Shown: piece after piece, positions 26,258-34,496 of the stretch
How the letters are laid out: every line of letters starts with the position of its first letter
How positions within the stretch are numbered: position 1 is the stretch's first letter
NCBI GenBank assembly: GCA_910577665.1
Contig: CAJTOJ010000006.1
Location: 62,001-126,000, forward strand
DNA length: 64,000 bases
From: an uncultured Acetatifactor sp.
GTDB taxonomy: Bacteria; Bacillota; Clostridia; Lachnospirales; Lachnospiraceae
Direction of reading: 5' to 3'
Translations under genes and position numbers: made by a program
The notes under the pieces: generated by a model
The model's database searches: none
Seen by the model: only the letters and a program-made list of their open reading frames with translations
What the model was told of the DNA's origin: nothing

Positions 26258-26782
26258 ACCCTCTCCATTTCCGCGGGACGCATCAGGCTACTGTAAATTG
26301 TCTTTCCACGCCCTGCACTTTTGTTGTCTTTCTGGTTTCCCGTCCTGCTCTCTGTCTGCCTTCAGCCCCAATGCATGCCATGTTCCTGCCCCATTGCCCT
26401 GCATCCCTGTGGACATCCTGGCTACACTGGCCAGTAGCATTCCCCGGATGTTAACTCTATTGTATAAAAAAAACAAAGGAATTTCTAGCCCCATTTGTTT
26501 TTAGAAGTTGTCATTATGTTAGCTGGTGTGACTGTTCACAGGTGCCACCGCGAGGTGTTTTCACGCACTTTTTGCGTGACAAACCCGAGACTGTCGTGCG
26601 CCAAAACGCCTGCATTTGGCGTTTTGTGTGCATACGTTGCTGTGAACGGAGTGAACAGTAACTAGCCGGAAGATGCCATAGGCACATAGATTTTGTCCGG
26701 AATCAAGCCCGGCCAATTTATCAGCCTACAGTTGCAGACAGACAAATTGGCCGCTGTCTCAGTCTTTCACATGGATTGTCCT
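26258..26782. other. Intergenic region upstream of galK
   Basis: A 525-bp region upstream of galK and downstream of the ABC permease. A family C repeat occupies 26531-26659. On the minus strand a TACAAT hexamer near 26455 could be the galK -10, but no convincing -35 accompanies it. No gene with a ribosome binding site is seen. Confidence 0.4.
26531..26659 (+). repeat. Interspersed repeat family C, copy 2 (complete, with terminal inverted repeats)
   Basis: Bounded by ACTGTTCAC (26531-26539) and GTGAACAGT (26651-26659). Inside, CACCGCGA, TTTTGCGTGACAAACCC and AGACTGT match 6327-6407. An inner palindrome AAAACGCC..GGCGTTTT is present. No coding capacity. Confidence 0.65.
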
Positions 26783-27913
26783 TCAGTTTGTCACCTGGTG
26801 TCTGCACCATCCTCTCTTCCCCCACACCAGCGATATCACCAGGAATATGCAAGCAAACGCTGTTAGTATATACCGTAATGGACCAGGTGCATTCAACACC
26901 ATCCCGGAGTAGGTAAAGGGCATGCTGTAAATGATCTGGTGGAGCCACAGATTCACCGGAAGCATGGGTAACTGGTCCAGGATCAGCAGGCAGAACACAT
27001 TGGGGCCAAAGTAGATGGCCAGGGACCACAGGATGGCCGAGAACGTATTCCTGCACTTTGCAGATATGGCCTGTACCATGGCAGAGAGCAGCGTGATGGC
27101 AAACCAACCGCTTAGGTGCAGCATCACCAGTGCCTTCCACAATGGTTCCTGTCCCTGGCTCCATGTCATAGGCATCCCCGTCAGCCCACAGCTCACCCCC
27201 AGCCCTTCCGTGCCATAGAACCAGAAGGTCTCCAATAACAGAATTCCCATCACCAGCCAGTAATAGGATGTAGCAAAGAGCCCTCCGGCCAATATCCGTG
27301 TAAAAAAGCATTTCTCCCTGCCTTTGGCTGCGGACAGTATAATATCTGCCATTCTCTGGGTATAGTCTTCCGCAAAACCAGGGGAAAGGCACACCACAAT
27401 CACCACCCCCACCACAATGGAAAGCACCAGGAAGCGGTCCCAGTAGTATCCCCACCCCGACCCTGCATATCCGAACAGGAAATCTCCCCGCAGATATATG
27501 TTATCAGACAGGTTCTGTGGCAGGATAAACGTATTGCCGCCATCCTCTCCTAAAGTCTCCTGGGCAAACAGCTTCGCCACCAGACGGTTGGTATAATTGT
27601 CATTCCCTCCTGTCATGGCCGCTCCCTGCAGGTATGCATAACCTGTATTCCGTTCAAGGTAATTTACCGGGGCGCCATATTTCTCCCAGATGTCCCGGAC
27701 CACATTTTCCGTCAGCACCCCTGTATACTCTGCTGCAATCTCTTTATCCTTCCCAATGGCTGCCAGACGCTGGTAAACTTCCCCCTGGTCTATCACTGCC
27801 TCCTCCCAGACAGATGACAATATCATATATAAGAAGGCCACCATCATTGGCAGTATCATAGCAGCAAGTGAAATTTTCCTGGAAATGATCCGATAAATTT
27901 CCCCTTTCATCAT
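26783..27913 (-). CDS. ABC-2-type transporter permease
   Basis: A 376-residue integral membrane protein. One N-terminal transmembrane helix (LAAMILPMMVAFLYMILSSV) is followed by a large extracytoplasmic domain (~40-150) and about five further helices (FLVLSIVVGVVIVVCLS, SYYWLVMGILLLETFWF and others). This matches ABC-2-type permeases with an extracellular loop. The ATPase gene ends 21 bp upstream. In its operon (sigma factor, membrane protein, ATPase, permease) it likely forms an exporter for a peptide or lipid-like compound; the cargo is unknown. Confidence 0.8.
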   Translation of the reverse strand: MMKGEIYRIISRKISLAAMILPMMVAFLYMILSSVWEEAVIDQGEVYQRLAAIGKDKEIAAEYTGVLTENVVRDIWEKYGAPVNYLERNTGYAYLQGAAMTGGNDNYTNRLVAKLFAQETLGEDGGNTFILPQNLSDNIYLRGDFLFGYAGSGWGYYWDRFLVLSIVVGVVIVVCLSPGFAEDYTQRMADIILSAAKGREKCFFTRILAGGLFATSYYWLVMGILLLETFWFYGTEGLGVSCGLTGMPMTWSQGQEPLWKALVMLHLSGWFAITLLSAMVQAISAKCRNTFSAILWSLAIYFGPNVFCLLILDQLPMLPVNLWLHQIIYSMPFTYSGMVLNAPGPLRYILTAFACIFLVISLVWGKRGWCRHQVTN

Positions 27914-27934
27914 TCTAGCACCCCCGTATGCGCT

Positions 27935-28891
27935 TCACCGTCTTCCATTTTTCTTGCATTTTCCGCTTTTCTTCCCTGGATCTGCCTGGAAATCCCTCTC
28001 AGTGCCTTCTGTTGGTTCTCCAGTATTCCGTTCCCGGAAATAGTACAGATAAACATCTTCCAGATCCGGATCCACAGGCACAGCTCCCTCCAGGGGACAG
28101 TCATCTGACACAATCCGTAGCCGTACCCCCCTCTCTGTGTTCCGCAGGTTGCTCACAGAAAAACATGCCTGGTAATCTTCTGCCTGCTCCGGCTTCACAT
28201 AGCACTCCCATACCTTTCCCCGCAGTTCTATGGTAAGCCCTTCCATACTGTTATTCCCTAAGAGCTGCCCACCCCGCATCAGCAGGATCCGATCCGCAAT
28301 ATACTCTACATCTGACACAATGTGAGTGGACAGGATCACCATCCGGTCCCTGGACAGGGCACTGATAATATTCCGAAAGCGGATCCTTTCTCTTGGATCC
28401 AGCCCGGCTGTCGGTTCATCCAGTATCAAGATCTCCGGATCATTCAGCAAAGCCTGCGCAATGCCAAGGCGCCTTACCATGCCCCCGGAAAATGACTTGA
28501 CCTTATGATTTTTCTCTGGCACAAGTCCTACCAGCTCCAGCAGCTCCTCCACCTTTGCCTCCGCCAGATCCTTTGGAATCGCTTTCAAGGCTGCCATATA
28601 CAAGAGGAACCGTCTGGCAGTAAATTCCGGATAATACCCGAAATTCTGAGGCAGGTAGCCCAGCATTCTGCGATATTCCGTACCCATCCTGCATATATTG
28701 CAGCCATCCAGTAGTATCTCCCCATCCGACAGTTCCAGGATTCCACAGATCATCCGCAACAGCGTTGTCTTCCCGGCGCCGTTGTCCCCCAGCAGTCCGT
28801 ATACCCCATGGGTAAGCGTACAGGAGAACTTGTCCACCACAGCACGCTTTCCATATTGCTTCGTCACCTGGTCCAGTGTCAGTTCCAGCAT
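27935..28891 (-). CDS. ABC transporter ATP-binding protein
   Basis: A 318-residue ATPase with Walker A GDNGAGKTT, signature SFSGGMVRRLGIA, Walker B LILDEPTAGLDP and the switch histidine in ILSTHIVSD. A C-terminal extension (~215-318) is typical of ABC-2-type export ATPases. GGGAGGAGAAGTGGT precedes the ATG, which overlaps the end of the upstream membrane protein gene by 13 bp. It partners with the permease directly downstream. Confidence 0.93.
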   Translation of the reverse strand: MLELTLDQVTKQYGKRAVVDKFSCTLTHGVYGLLGDNGAGKTTLLRMICGILELSDGEILLDGCNICRMGTEYRRMLGYLPQNFGYYPEFTARRFLLYMAALKAIPKDLAEAKVEELLELVGLVPEKNHKVKSFSGGMVRRLGIAQALLNDPEILILDEPTAGLDPRERIRFRNIISALSRDRMVILSTHIVSDVEYIADRILLMRGGQLLGNNSMEGLTIELRGKVWECYVKPEQAEDYQACFSVSNLRNTERGVRLRIVSDDCPLEGAVPVDPDLEDVYLYYFRERNTGEPTEGTERDFQADPGKKSGKCKKNGRR

Positions 28892-29628
28892 ACCACTTCT
28901 CCTCCCTCTAATTTCCGGTAGCAGCTTCTAAGCTGCCCTGCCAGCAGTACCGTTCCCACAATCAGAACCACACCCCACAGCCACAGGAATCCTATGTCGT
29001 ACAGCCCCGGAATGGCCGTAGGTACCAATGCCAGCACCACCCATGCAGCCGATGCTGTCTGTCCATAGCGTCCCCAGCTCCCCCGCATAACCTCCAGCAG
29101 GAAAAAAGCACACAGATTCGACAGCACAAAAGGCACCAGCAGATAAAGTCCTATCTGGGCCAGGCTGCTTCCTGTATTCCATGCAATACCCACACAGCAG
29201 ATACAGAGGGTCAGAATATCCACACTGCCAGCCAGGATCATCCGAATTGTCCACATCTGGGACAGGTTGATATAACAGCTTTGCTCCAGTTCTGCCACGC
29301 CTCCTGTCAGATGCCGTCCGAACTCTCCACAGGCCATCTGTCCCAGCCATGCGGCAGCCATAGATCCCCACCACAGATAATCCATCAGATCCCCCTGCCG
29401 CAAAGCAGTACCACACAAGAGCAGGATTACCCCTATGAGCACGGCACCCTGCATCCCCCAGAACACAGGGGACATATACTGTAGCTGGATCCCCACCACC
29501 TCCGGAAAAGAGGGTGTATACTGCACTTTCTTCCTTACGGCTTCCCTGTGTATCTCCTCCAGGATCAACTGCCGCCTCCCTGCTTCCGGGATCAGTCCGT
29601 TGGCATAAGCCCGCAGTCTCCTTTCCAT
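28879..29628 (-). CDS. Membrane protein between ECF sigma factor and ABC transporter
   Basis: A 249-residue protein (start uncertain) with a short cytoplasmic N-terminus (MERRLRAYANGLIPEAGRR) and about six transmembrane helices (VLIGVILLLCGTAL, YLLVPFVLSNLCAFFLL, WLWGVVLIVGTVLLAG). Its place after an ECF sigma factor suggests it could act as the anti-sigma factor, but no zinc-binding anti-sigma motif is seen. It could equally be a second ABC subunit. An ATG at 29733 would give a longer form with a basic, Gln/Lys-rich head; neither start has a strong ribosome binding site. Confidence 0.65.
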   Translation of the reverse strand: MERRLRAYANGLIPEAGRRQLILEEIHREAVRKKVQYTPSFPEVVGIQLQYMSPVFWGMQGAVLIGVILLLCGTALRQGDLMDYLWWGSMAAAWLGQMACGEFGRHLTGGVAELEQSCYINLSQMWTIRMILAGSVDILTLCICCVGIAWNTGSSLAQIGLYLLVPFVLSNLCAFFLLEVMRGSWGRYGQTASAAWVVLALVPTAIPGLYDIGFLWLWGVVLIVGTVLLAGQLRSCYRKLEGGEVVCWN

Positions 29629-29865
29629 ATCACTCTTTTTTCTGACATGGTTGTCCCCTTCCCCTGTCTTTCCTTCCCTGCTCTCCTGTACCTTCCTGCC
29701 ATTTTCCTGCACCTTGCTGCACCTCCTTGCCATTTTGCTGCTCTTCCCTCATGCCCCCCACCTTTCCATTCCCTCTGCCATCTCCTGCGTTTCCCGGTCT
29801 TCCCGGCTTAGGGAATCTTCCTTCCCCGCACACTTCCAGATATGCCATCTCTTACATGCAGGCAA

Positions 29866-30469
29866 TCATGGCCAATAGAAATCTTCTTTCCTAAGCAATC
29901 CCCGCAGCTTCTCCATCCCCTGCCTGGCCCTGGACTTCACCGTGGCTGTTCCCACTCCAGCCTGGCGGGCGATCTCCCAGTATTTCATGTCATAAAAATA
30001 ATGCAGCAGGATCGCTTCCCTCTGGATATCTGGCAGACTCCTCAAAGCTTCCATCAGCATTGCCGTCCCTTCCCGCTCCACCGCCTTCTCCTCCAGGTTC
30101 TGTTCCTTTCCTGGAATCTCTCCTTCCGCAGCAGTCTCTTCCCCCCCAGGACACATTTCCCCGGTCCCTGTAATTGCTCCTATGGTAATTCCGGCACACG
30201 TTCATGGCGATGGTCAGAAGATATCCCTTCAGATTCCTGGAATGGTAGCTCTCCACATAACGGATAAACCGCAGGAACGTCTCCTGGGCCAGATCATAAG
30301 CATCCTGGATACTTCCTGTCTGAAAAGCGCAGAAGCGGAAGATATCATCGTAATATTTTTCTGCGATATCCTGTAGATACTTCTTATCTCCCCTCTGAAT
30401 GGCCAGGATCCACTGGCGCTCCTTCCGCTCACTCACTTTCTCCTCCGTGTCCTCCCTAAAAGGCAGCAC
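29866..30469 (-). pseudogene. ECF-type RNA polymerase sigma factor split by a frameshift
   Basis: Region 2 is encoded first (RGDKKYLQDIAEKYYDDIFRF, then DLAQETFLRFIRYVESY), ending with the helix NLKGYLLTIAMNVCRNYHRS. Region 4 follows in a different frame (LRSLPDIQREAILLHYFYDM, EIARQAGVGTATVKSRARQG). The switch coincides with seven consecutive G residues on the coding strand (30147-30141); removing one G restores a continuous protein through NVSWGEETAAEGE. As it stands, translation leaves region 4 behind and continues to 29990. A GTG at 30436 with GGAGGAGAAA upstream is a better start than the GTG at 30469. It may be a true mutation, a phase-variable tract, slippage or an assembly error. Confidence 0.8.
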
Positions 30470-30645
30470 ATCCTCTTGATGCTGCCTTATCTCGTTCCTT
30501 TCATTTTCATTTCACCTTATATAACCTGTCTGATACCAAAAAGGATTTACAATTTTAATATTTTTTATTTTTTTCAAGGACTGGCAATAAGAGCGGATTA
30601 TGCTAGAATGCATTTGGGACTTTAAAATAAGATGGTATGAGAATT

Positions 30646-31383
30646 TCAGAAAAGATAAAACACATCTCCCTCTGGTTTTACTTGAAAATGCATTTTCTCC
30701 CCTGTCACAGGATGGACGAACTCCAGTTTATATGCACAGAGTGCCACATTTTTCACCTGCAAATGCTTAGAGAGCAGACAGGAATCCTCTGTTCCGTATT
30801 TGACATCCCCCAGAAGAGGATTCCCCATATGGGCCATCTGCGCCCGGATCTGGTGAAAACGGCCTGTATCTATGGTAATATCTGCCAGGCTGATCTGTCC
30901 GGCCTGCAGATTTGTACCCGCCTCCTTTCCCGCCAGGATGCGGAAATGCAGCACTGCTTTTTTAGCTGGCTTCCCCGCCTGCTGCTTCCGGCCAGCCCCT
31001 TCCCCCGGACAGTCCAGAACCACCGCTTTTCCGGAAGCATCCTTGTACATTTCCCCCACAAGTGTCCCTTCCTTTGCATCTGGTCTGCCCCAGAGTACCC
31101 CCAGGTATTGTTTGTTCAGGCTTTCCTCCCCGTCCTGCCTAAGAAGCTGCCTGGAAAGGCTGGCGGCTGCCTTCTGGTGCCTGGCAAATACAAGCAGTCC
31201 TTCCACAGGCTGATCCAGCCTGTGGATAATGCCCAGATATGACCCAGTCCGTTTTCCAGCCAGATGGTTTTTCAGTTCACTGACTACGTCCGCCTGCCCC
31301 ACGCGGGCAGTCTGTACGGCCAGACCCGCTGGTTTGCAGATCACCAGTATGTCCTTATCTTCATATATGATCTCTGTCCTCAT
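30646..31383 (-). CDS. RluA-family pseudouridine synthase
   Basis: A 245-residue RNA modification enzyme that isomerises uridine to pseudouridine. The catalytic motif GIIHRLDQPVEGLLVFAR holds the aspartate nucleophile, and TGRFHQIRAQMAHMGNPLLG is the conserved RluA C-terminal signature. There is no N-terminal S4 domain. The leucine-rich RluA core fits subfamilies modifying 23S rRNA or tRNA; the target base cannot be told. Confidence 0.93.
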   Translation of the reverse strand: MRTEIIYEDKDILVICKPAGLAVQTARVGQADVVSELKNHLAGKRTGSYLGIIHRLDQPVEGLLVFARHQKAAASLSRQLLRQDGEESLNKQYLGVLWGRPDAKEGTLVGEMYKDASGKAVVLDCPGEGAGRKQQAGKPAKKAVLHFRILAGKEAGTNLQAGQISLADITIDTGRFHQIRAQMAHMGNPLLGDVKYGTEDSCLLSKHLQVKNVALCAYKLEFVHPVTGEKMHFQVKPEGDVFYLF

Positions 31384-31428
31384 ATTCCGTTACCTGCTCC
31401 TATTCTTCTTAAGTCAACCACCCTGCTG

Positions 31429-31480
31429 CTACTTTCCTCATTGCTCAACGAGCAATGTTGGCTTGCAGGAATAAAAGTAG
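31429..31480. repeat. Palindromic hairpin between RluA and RsmF genes
   Basis: Nested inverted repeats: CTACTTT (31429-31435) with AAAGTAG (31474-31480), and CATTGCT with AGCAATG around CAACG. The GGCTTGCAGG and CATTGCTC words recall family A repeats, but the order differs. It could act as a terminator of the RsmF-like gene on the minus strand. Confidence 0.45.
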
Positions 31481-31522
31481 CCTCCAGCCTGCGATACTCA
31501 GAACCACGCCTGTGTTCCTGTC

Positions 31523-32995
31523 TCAGACCTGTGTCCTAAGGCCTTTGGGGTAATGATTTTTCATGATTCCCCCTGCCAGCTTTCCCCATCCCAGAGAAAA
31601 GCCATCCACACAGACCAGGTACCAGCCTTTCTCTCCCTCTGCCGGAAAAGTCTGGCCTCTCAGGTACGCTGTCACCAGCTCCCCGGAGTCTGCTGCCATG
31701 CCAGACAGCATTTCCCCTTCAAATGATGTGGACGGAAGATCCCAGGTACGGGTCACCTCCGCCGGGGAAAGCGCCAACGCCAGGGCATGAGCCGGCTCGA
31801 ACCGGTTCTTCTTCACCACCCCCACATGCAGACCGGTCCTAAGCACCCGCAGCCCTTGCATGGAAGGCATATCCGCAGGTACCAGATACAGGTTCTCCCC
31901 AAACCTGGTATAACAGTTGCCGCCCCGCATATCCGCTTCCTGTATCCGCAGATTCTCCTGGCAAAATGCCATATACTCTCCCAGCTCCTTTGGCGGAATG
32001 CCTTTCACCACCCCACAGACAGGCATCTTGCGATATCCTTCCGGCCAGGTGCCCCCCTTTTCCAATACCGCAGCAAAATGCCCTTCCCCTTTGATCCGCT
32101 GGGGCCACATCCGCACCGCATTTTCCAGGTGTAGTCCTTTTTCCACACATAGGCCGTCACATCCTGTCAGGCCCAGTCTCTCCTTGTCCACAGGAAGGAT
32201 CCGGTACTCCGGATGTCTTGCCAGGAAACGGCTGATGCTTCCCTCATTTTCTTCCACAGAAAAGGTACAGGTAGAATACACCAGCCTGCCTCCAGGACGA
32301 AGCATCTTCCCGGCACAGTCCAGGATCTCTTCCTGCCTGGCGGCACACAGATCCACATTCTCCGGGCTCCATTCCTCACATACTTCCGGGTTCTTCCGGA
32401 ACATCCCCTCCCCGGAGCAGGGAGCATCTACCAGGATTCCATCGAAGTATTCCGGAAATACTTCCGCCAGTCTCCCAGGTGCTTCATTTGTCACGCAGGC
32501 ATTCCGAATGCCCATCCGCTCTATATTCTCCGACAGGATCTTCGCCCTGGCCGGATGGATCTCATTACATAACAGAAACCCCTTCCCTTCCATCTTCCCG
32601 GCAATCTGAGTACTCTTCCCGCCAGGTGCCGCACACAGATCCAGGATCCGCTCCCCAGGGACGGCATCCAGAAGCCGGGCAGGCATCATGGCACTGGGTT
32701 CCTGGATGTAATATACCCCGGCCTGGTGATACGGGTGCTTTCCCGGACGGGATGCTTCCATATAGTAATATCCCTGGTCTGCCCAGGGAACCTGTCCAGG
32801 CACCGGATCCTCAAATATATGCATCACCTGCGCTGCTGTCTTCCCGCTGTCTGATAATTTCCGTGCATTCAGCCTGAGTGCCTGGCACTTCTCTTGCCCA
32901 AAGGCCTTTAGGAATGCCTCATATTCCGTCTCCAGCATTTTCTCCATGCGCTGTAAAAAAGCCTTCGGAGGCTTACCCTTGTCCATCCATTCCAT
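31523..32995 (-). CDS. RsmF/NOP2-type rRNA (cytosine-C5-)-methyltransferase
   Basis: A 490-residue AdoMet-dependent RNA m5C methyltransferase. Motifs: LDLCAAPGGKSTQIAGKM (AdoMet binding), DGILVDAPCSGEGMFRKNP and the second cysteine in VYSTCTFSVEENE. The C-terminal ~170 residues form the RNA-binding region typical of RsmF/YebU proteins (HALALALSPAEV and the final GWGKLAGG). ATGs at 32995 and 32986 are both possible; GGAAGGGGAAG upstream favours the first. The open frame continues upstream without support. Confidence 0.93.
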   Translation of the reverse strand: MEWMDKGKPPKAFLQRMEKMLETEYEAFLKAFGQEKCQALRLNARKLSDSGKTAAQVMHIFEDPVPGQVPWADQGYYYMEASRPGKHPYHQAGVYYIQEPSAMMPARLLDAVPGERILDLCAAPGGKSTQIAGKMEGKGFLLCNEIHPARAKILSENIERMGIRNACVTNEAPGRLAEVFPEYFDGILVDAPCSGEGMFRKNPEVCEEWSPENVDLCAARQEEILDCAGKMLRPGGRLVYSTCTFSVEENEGSISRFLARHPEYRILPVDKERLGLTGCDGLCVEKGLHLENAVRMWPQRIKGEGHFAAVLEKGGTWPEGYRKMPVCGVVKGIPPKELGEYMAFCQENLRIQEADMRGGNCYTRFGENLYLVPADMPSMQGLRVLRTGLHVGVVKKNRFEPAHALALALSPAEVTRTWDLPSTSFEGEMLSGMAADSGELVTAYLRGQTFPAEGEKGWYLVCVDGFSLGWGKLAGGIMKNHYPKGLRTQV

Positions 32996-33112
32996 TCTCT
33001 CTTGCTTCCCCTTCCACTGACTACTATCACAGGCATTATAACATAAGTCCACATGCTTTTGATATACCGGGAAGCAAATCCTGGTATAGCAAAAAAGCCC
33101 CGGAAGGAAAAT

Positions 33113-33148
33113 CCCATAAAATAATTGCCGCACTATCTCTGTGCGGCA
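33113..33148 (-). terminator. Intrinsic terminator after the Cys-cluster gene
   Basis: TGCCGCAC (33126-33133) and GTGCGGCA (33141-33148) form a perfect stem; on the minus strand it is followed by ATTATTTT. It lies 12 bp after the stop of the gene at 33160-33507. Confidence 0.65.
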
Positions 33149-33159
33149 GTCAACTTATA

Positions 33160-33507
33160 TCATCCCTGCTTTTCTTTTCTTTCCTTCTCCTTCTCTTCCT
33201 CATCCAGACGCGCCTCAAACTCTGCCAGTATCTTTTTTAATTCCACAATATTCTGCGCCCTGCTTCTGCTAGCTTTCTCAATCCGTTCCCTCTCCTTGCG
33301 TTCACGGTATGCCCCGAAAAACCAGGGATGCTTGATCTGGATCTCATCCTCTCCATATCCTGCACAGCCAAAACAGTTGCAGCCAGCTCCAAACTTCTTG
33401 ATTTTTTTCAAGTCCTTCTCCATCTGTTCCTGGTCGAAGTCTTTTTCCCCTCTGTCCAGCTTTTTCCTATCATACATTTTTTCATTCTTTTCTTTCTCTT
33501 TTGCCAT
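33160..33507 (-). CDS. Charged hypothetical protein with a cysteine cluster
   Basis: A 115-residue, Lys/Glu-rich protein with no signal peptide or membrane segment. A compact cysteine cluster, FGAGCNCFGCAGYGEDEI, lies near residue 45 and could bind a metal. The rest is helical and likely coiled coil (ELKKILAEFEARLDEEEKEK). GGAGAG lies 8 nt before the ATG at 33507. It is followed by a clear terminator, which supports a real transcript. No family is recognised. Confidence 0.65.
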   Translation of the reverse strand: MAKEKEKNEKMYDRKKLDRGEKDFDQEQMEKDLKKIKKFGAGCNCFGCAGYGEDEIQIKHPWFFGAYRERKERERIEKASRSRAQNIVELKKILAEFEARLDEEEKEKERKEKQG

Positions 33508-33710
33508 CTTGTTTTCTCTCCTTATTACACACTCACCTGTTTTTGCCATATATTGCTACTATCATTACTTTATCATAAAACCTGGAATAATTCCAGTATT
33601 TTTCTAAAATATTTTAGTTTTCCCATAATTTTGCATCGCGCATATACGACAAAAGAAAAGAGGAAGTAGCCTCTACCCTCAAAAAGCTTCTCCCCCTGTA
33701 GGTTCTCCCC

Positions 33711-34403
33711 TTATACTTTGAAGCGGTATCCAACTCCCCAGATTGTCTCTATATACTGTGGTTTTGCCGTATCCGCTTCTATTTTCTCCCGGATCTTCTT
33801 GATATGCACAGTGACAGTAGCAATATCTCCAATAGAGTCCATATCCCAGATCTCCCGGAATAATTCCTCCTTGGTAAACACATGATTGGGATTCTCTGCC
33901 AGGAAGGTCAGCAGATCGAATTCCTTGGTAGTAAAGGTCCTCTCTTCCCCGTCCACATAGACCCGGCGGGCTGTCTTATCAATGCGTATGCCACGGATCT
34001 CCACTATGTCATTCTGGGGCTTCTGGTTGGTCCCCACCAGTCTCTCGTATCTGGCCATGTGTGCCTTCACCCGGGCCACCAGCTCGCTGGGGCTGAATGG
34101 CTTCGTCATATAGTCGTCCGCTCCCAGGCCCAGGCCACGGATCTTGTCGATATCGTCCTTCTTGGCTGACACCATTAGGATAGGGATGTTCTTCTGCTCC
34201 CGTATCTTCCTGCACACTTCAAAACCATCCATACCCGGCAGCATCAAGTCCAGGACTATCAGATTATACTCTCCGGATACAGCCGTAGCCAGTCCTTCGT
34301 CTCCCGTGTTGCAGATGTCCACCTGGAAATCACTAAGCTCCAGATAATCTTTCTCCAGATCCGCAATTGCAACTTCATCTTCAATAATCAATATCCTGCT
34401 CAT
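33711..34403 (-). CDS. OmpR/PhoB-family response regulator (VanR-like)
   Basis: A 230-residue two-domain regulator. The receiver domain has IEDEVAIADLEKDYL, phosphorylated Asp52 in LIVLDLMLPGMDGFEV and the lysine in MTKPFSPSEL. The C-terminal winged helix includes FTTKEFDLLTFLAENPNHVF, ATVTVHIKKIREKI and IWGVGYRFKV. GGAGGAAATA precedes the ATG at 34403; the four codons upstream are not used. Its partner histidine kinase lies 94 bp upstream. The stimulus and targets are unknown. Confidence 0.95.
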   Translation of the reverse strand: MSRILIIEDEVAIADLEKDYLELSDFQVDICNTGDEGLATAVSGEYNLIVLDLMLPGMDGFEVCRKIREQKNIPILMVSAKKDDIDKIRGLGLGADDYMTKPFSPSELVARVKAHMARYERLVGTNQKPQNDIVEIRGIRIDKTARRVYVDGEERTFTTKEFDLLTFLAENPNHVFTKEELFREIWDMDSIGDIATVTVHIKKIREKIEADTAKPQYIETIWGVGYRFKV

Positions 34404-34496
34404 TATTTCCTCCATTCTGCCGTCCCCGGCCTCCTGCCCTTTCTGTCACAGCCTGATCCGTCATCGGCTGCATATTTCCTATCTCCCTGCCATTCC

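Noticed and set aside
29990..30469. Treating the two sigma fragments (29990-30469 and 29866-30156) as independent genes
   Set aside because: Region 2 and region 4 complement each other and join at a G7 run, so they are one broken gene.
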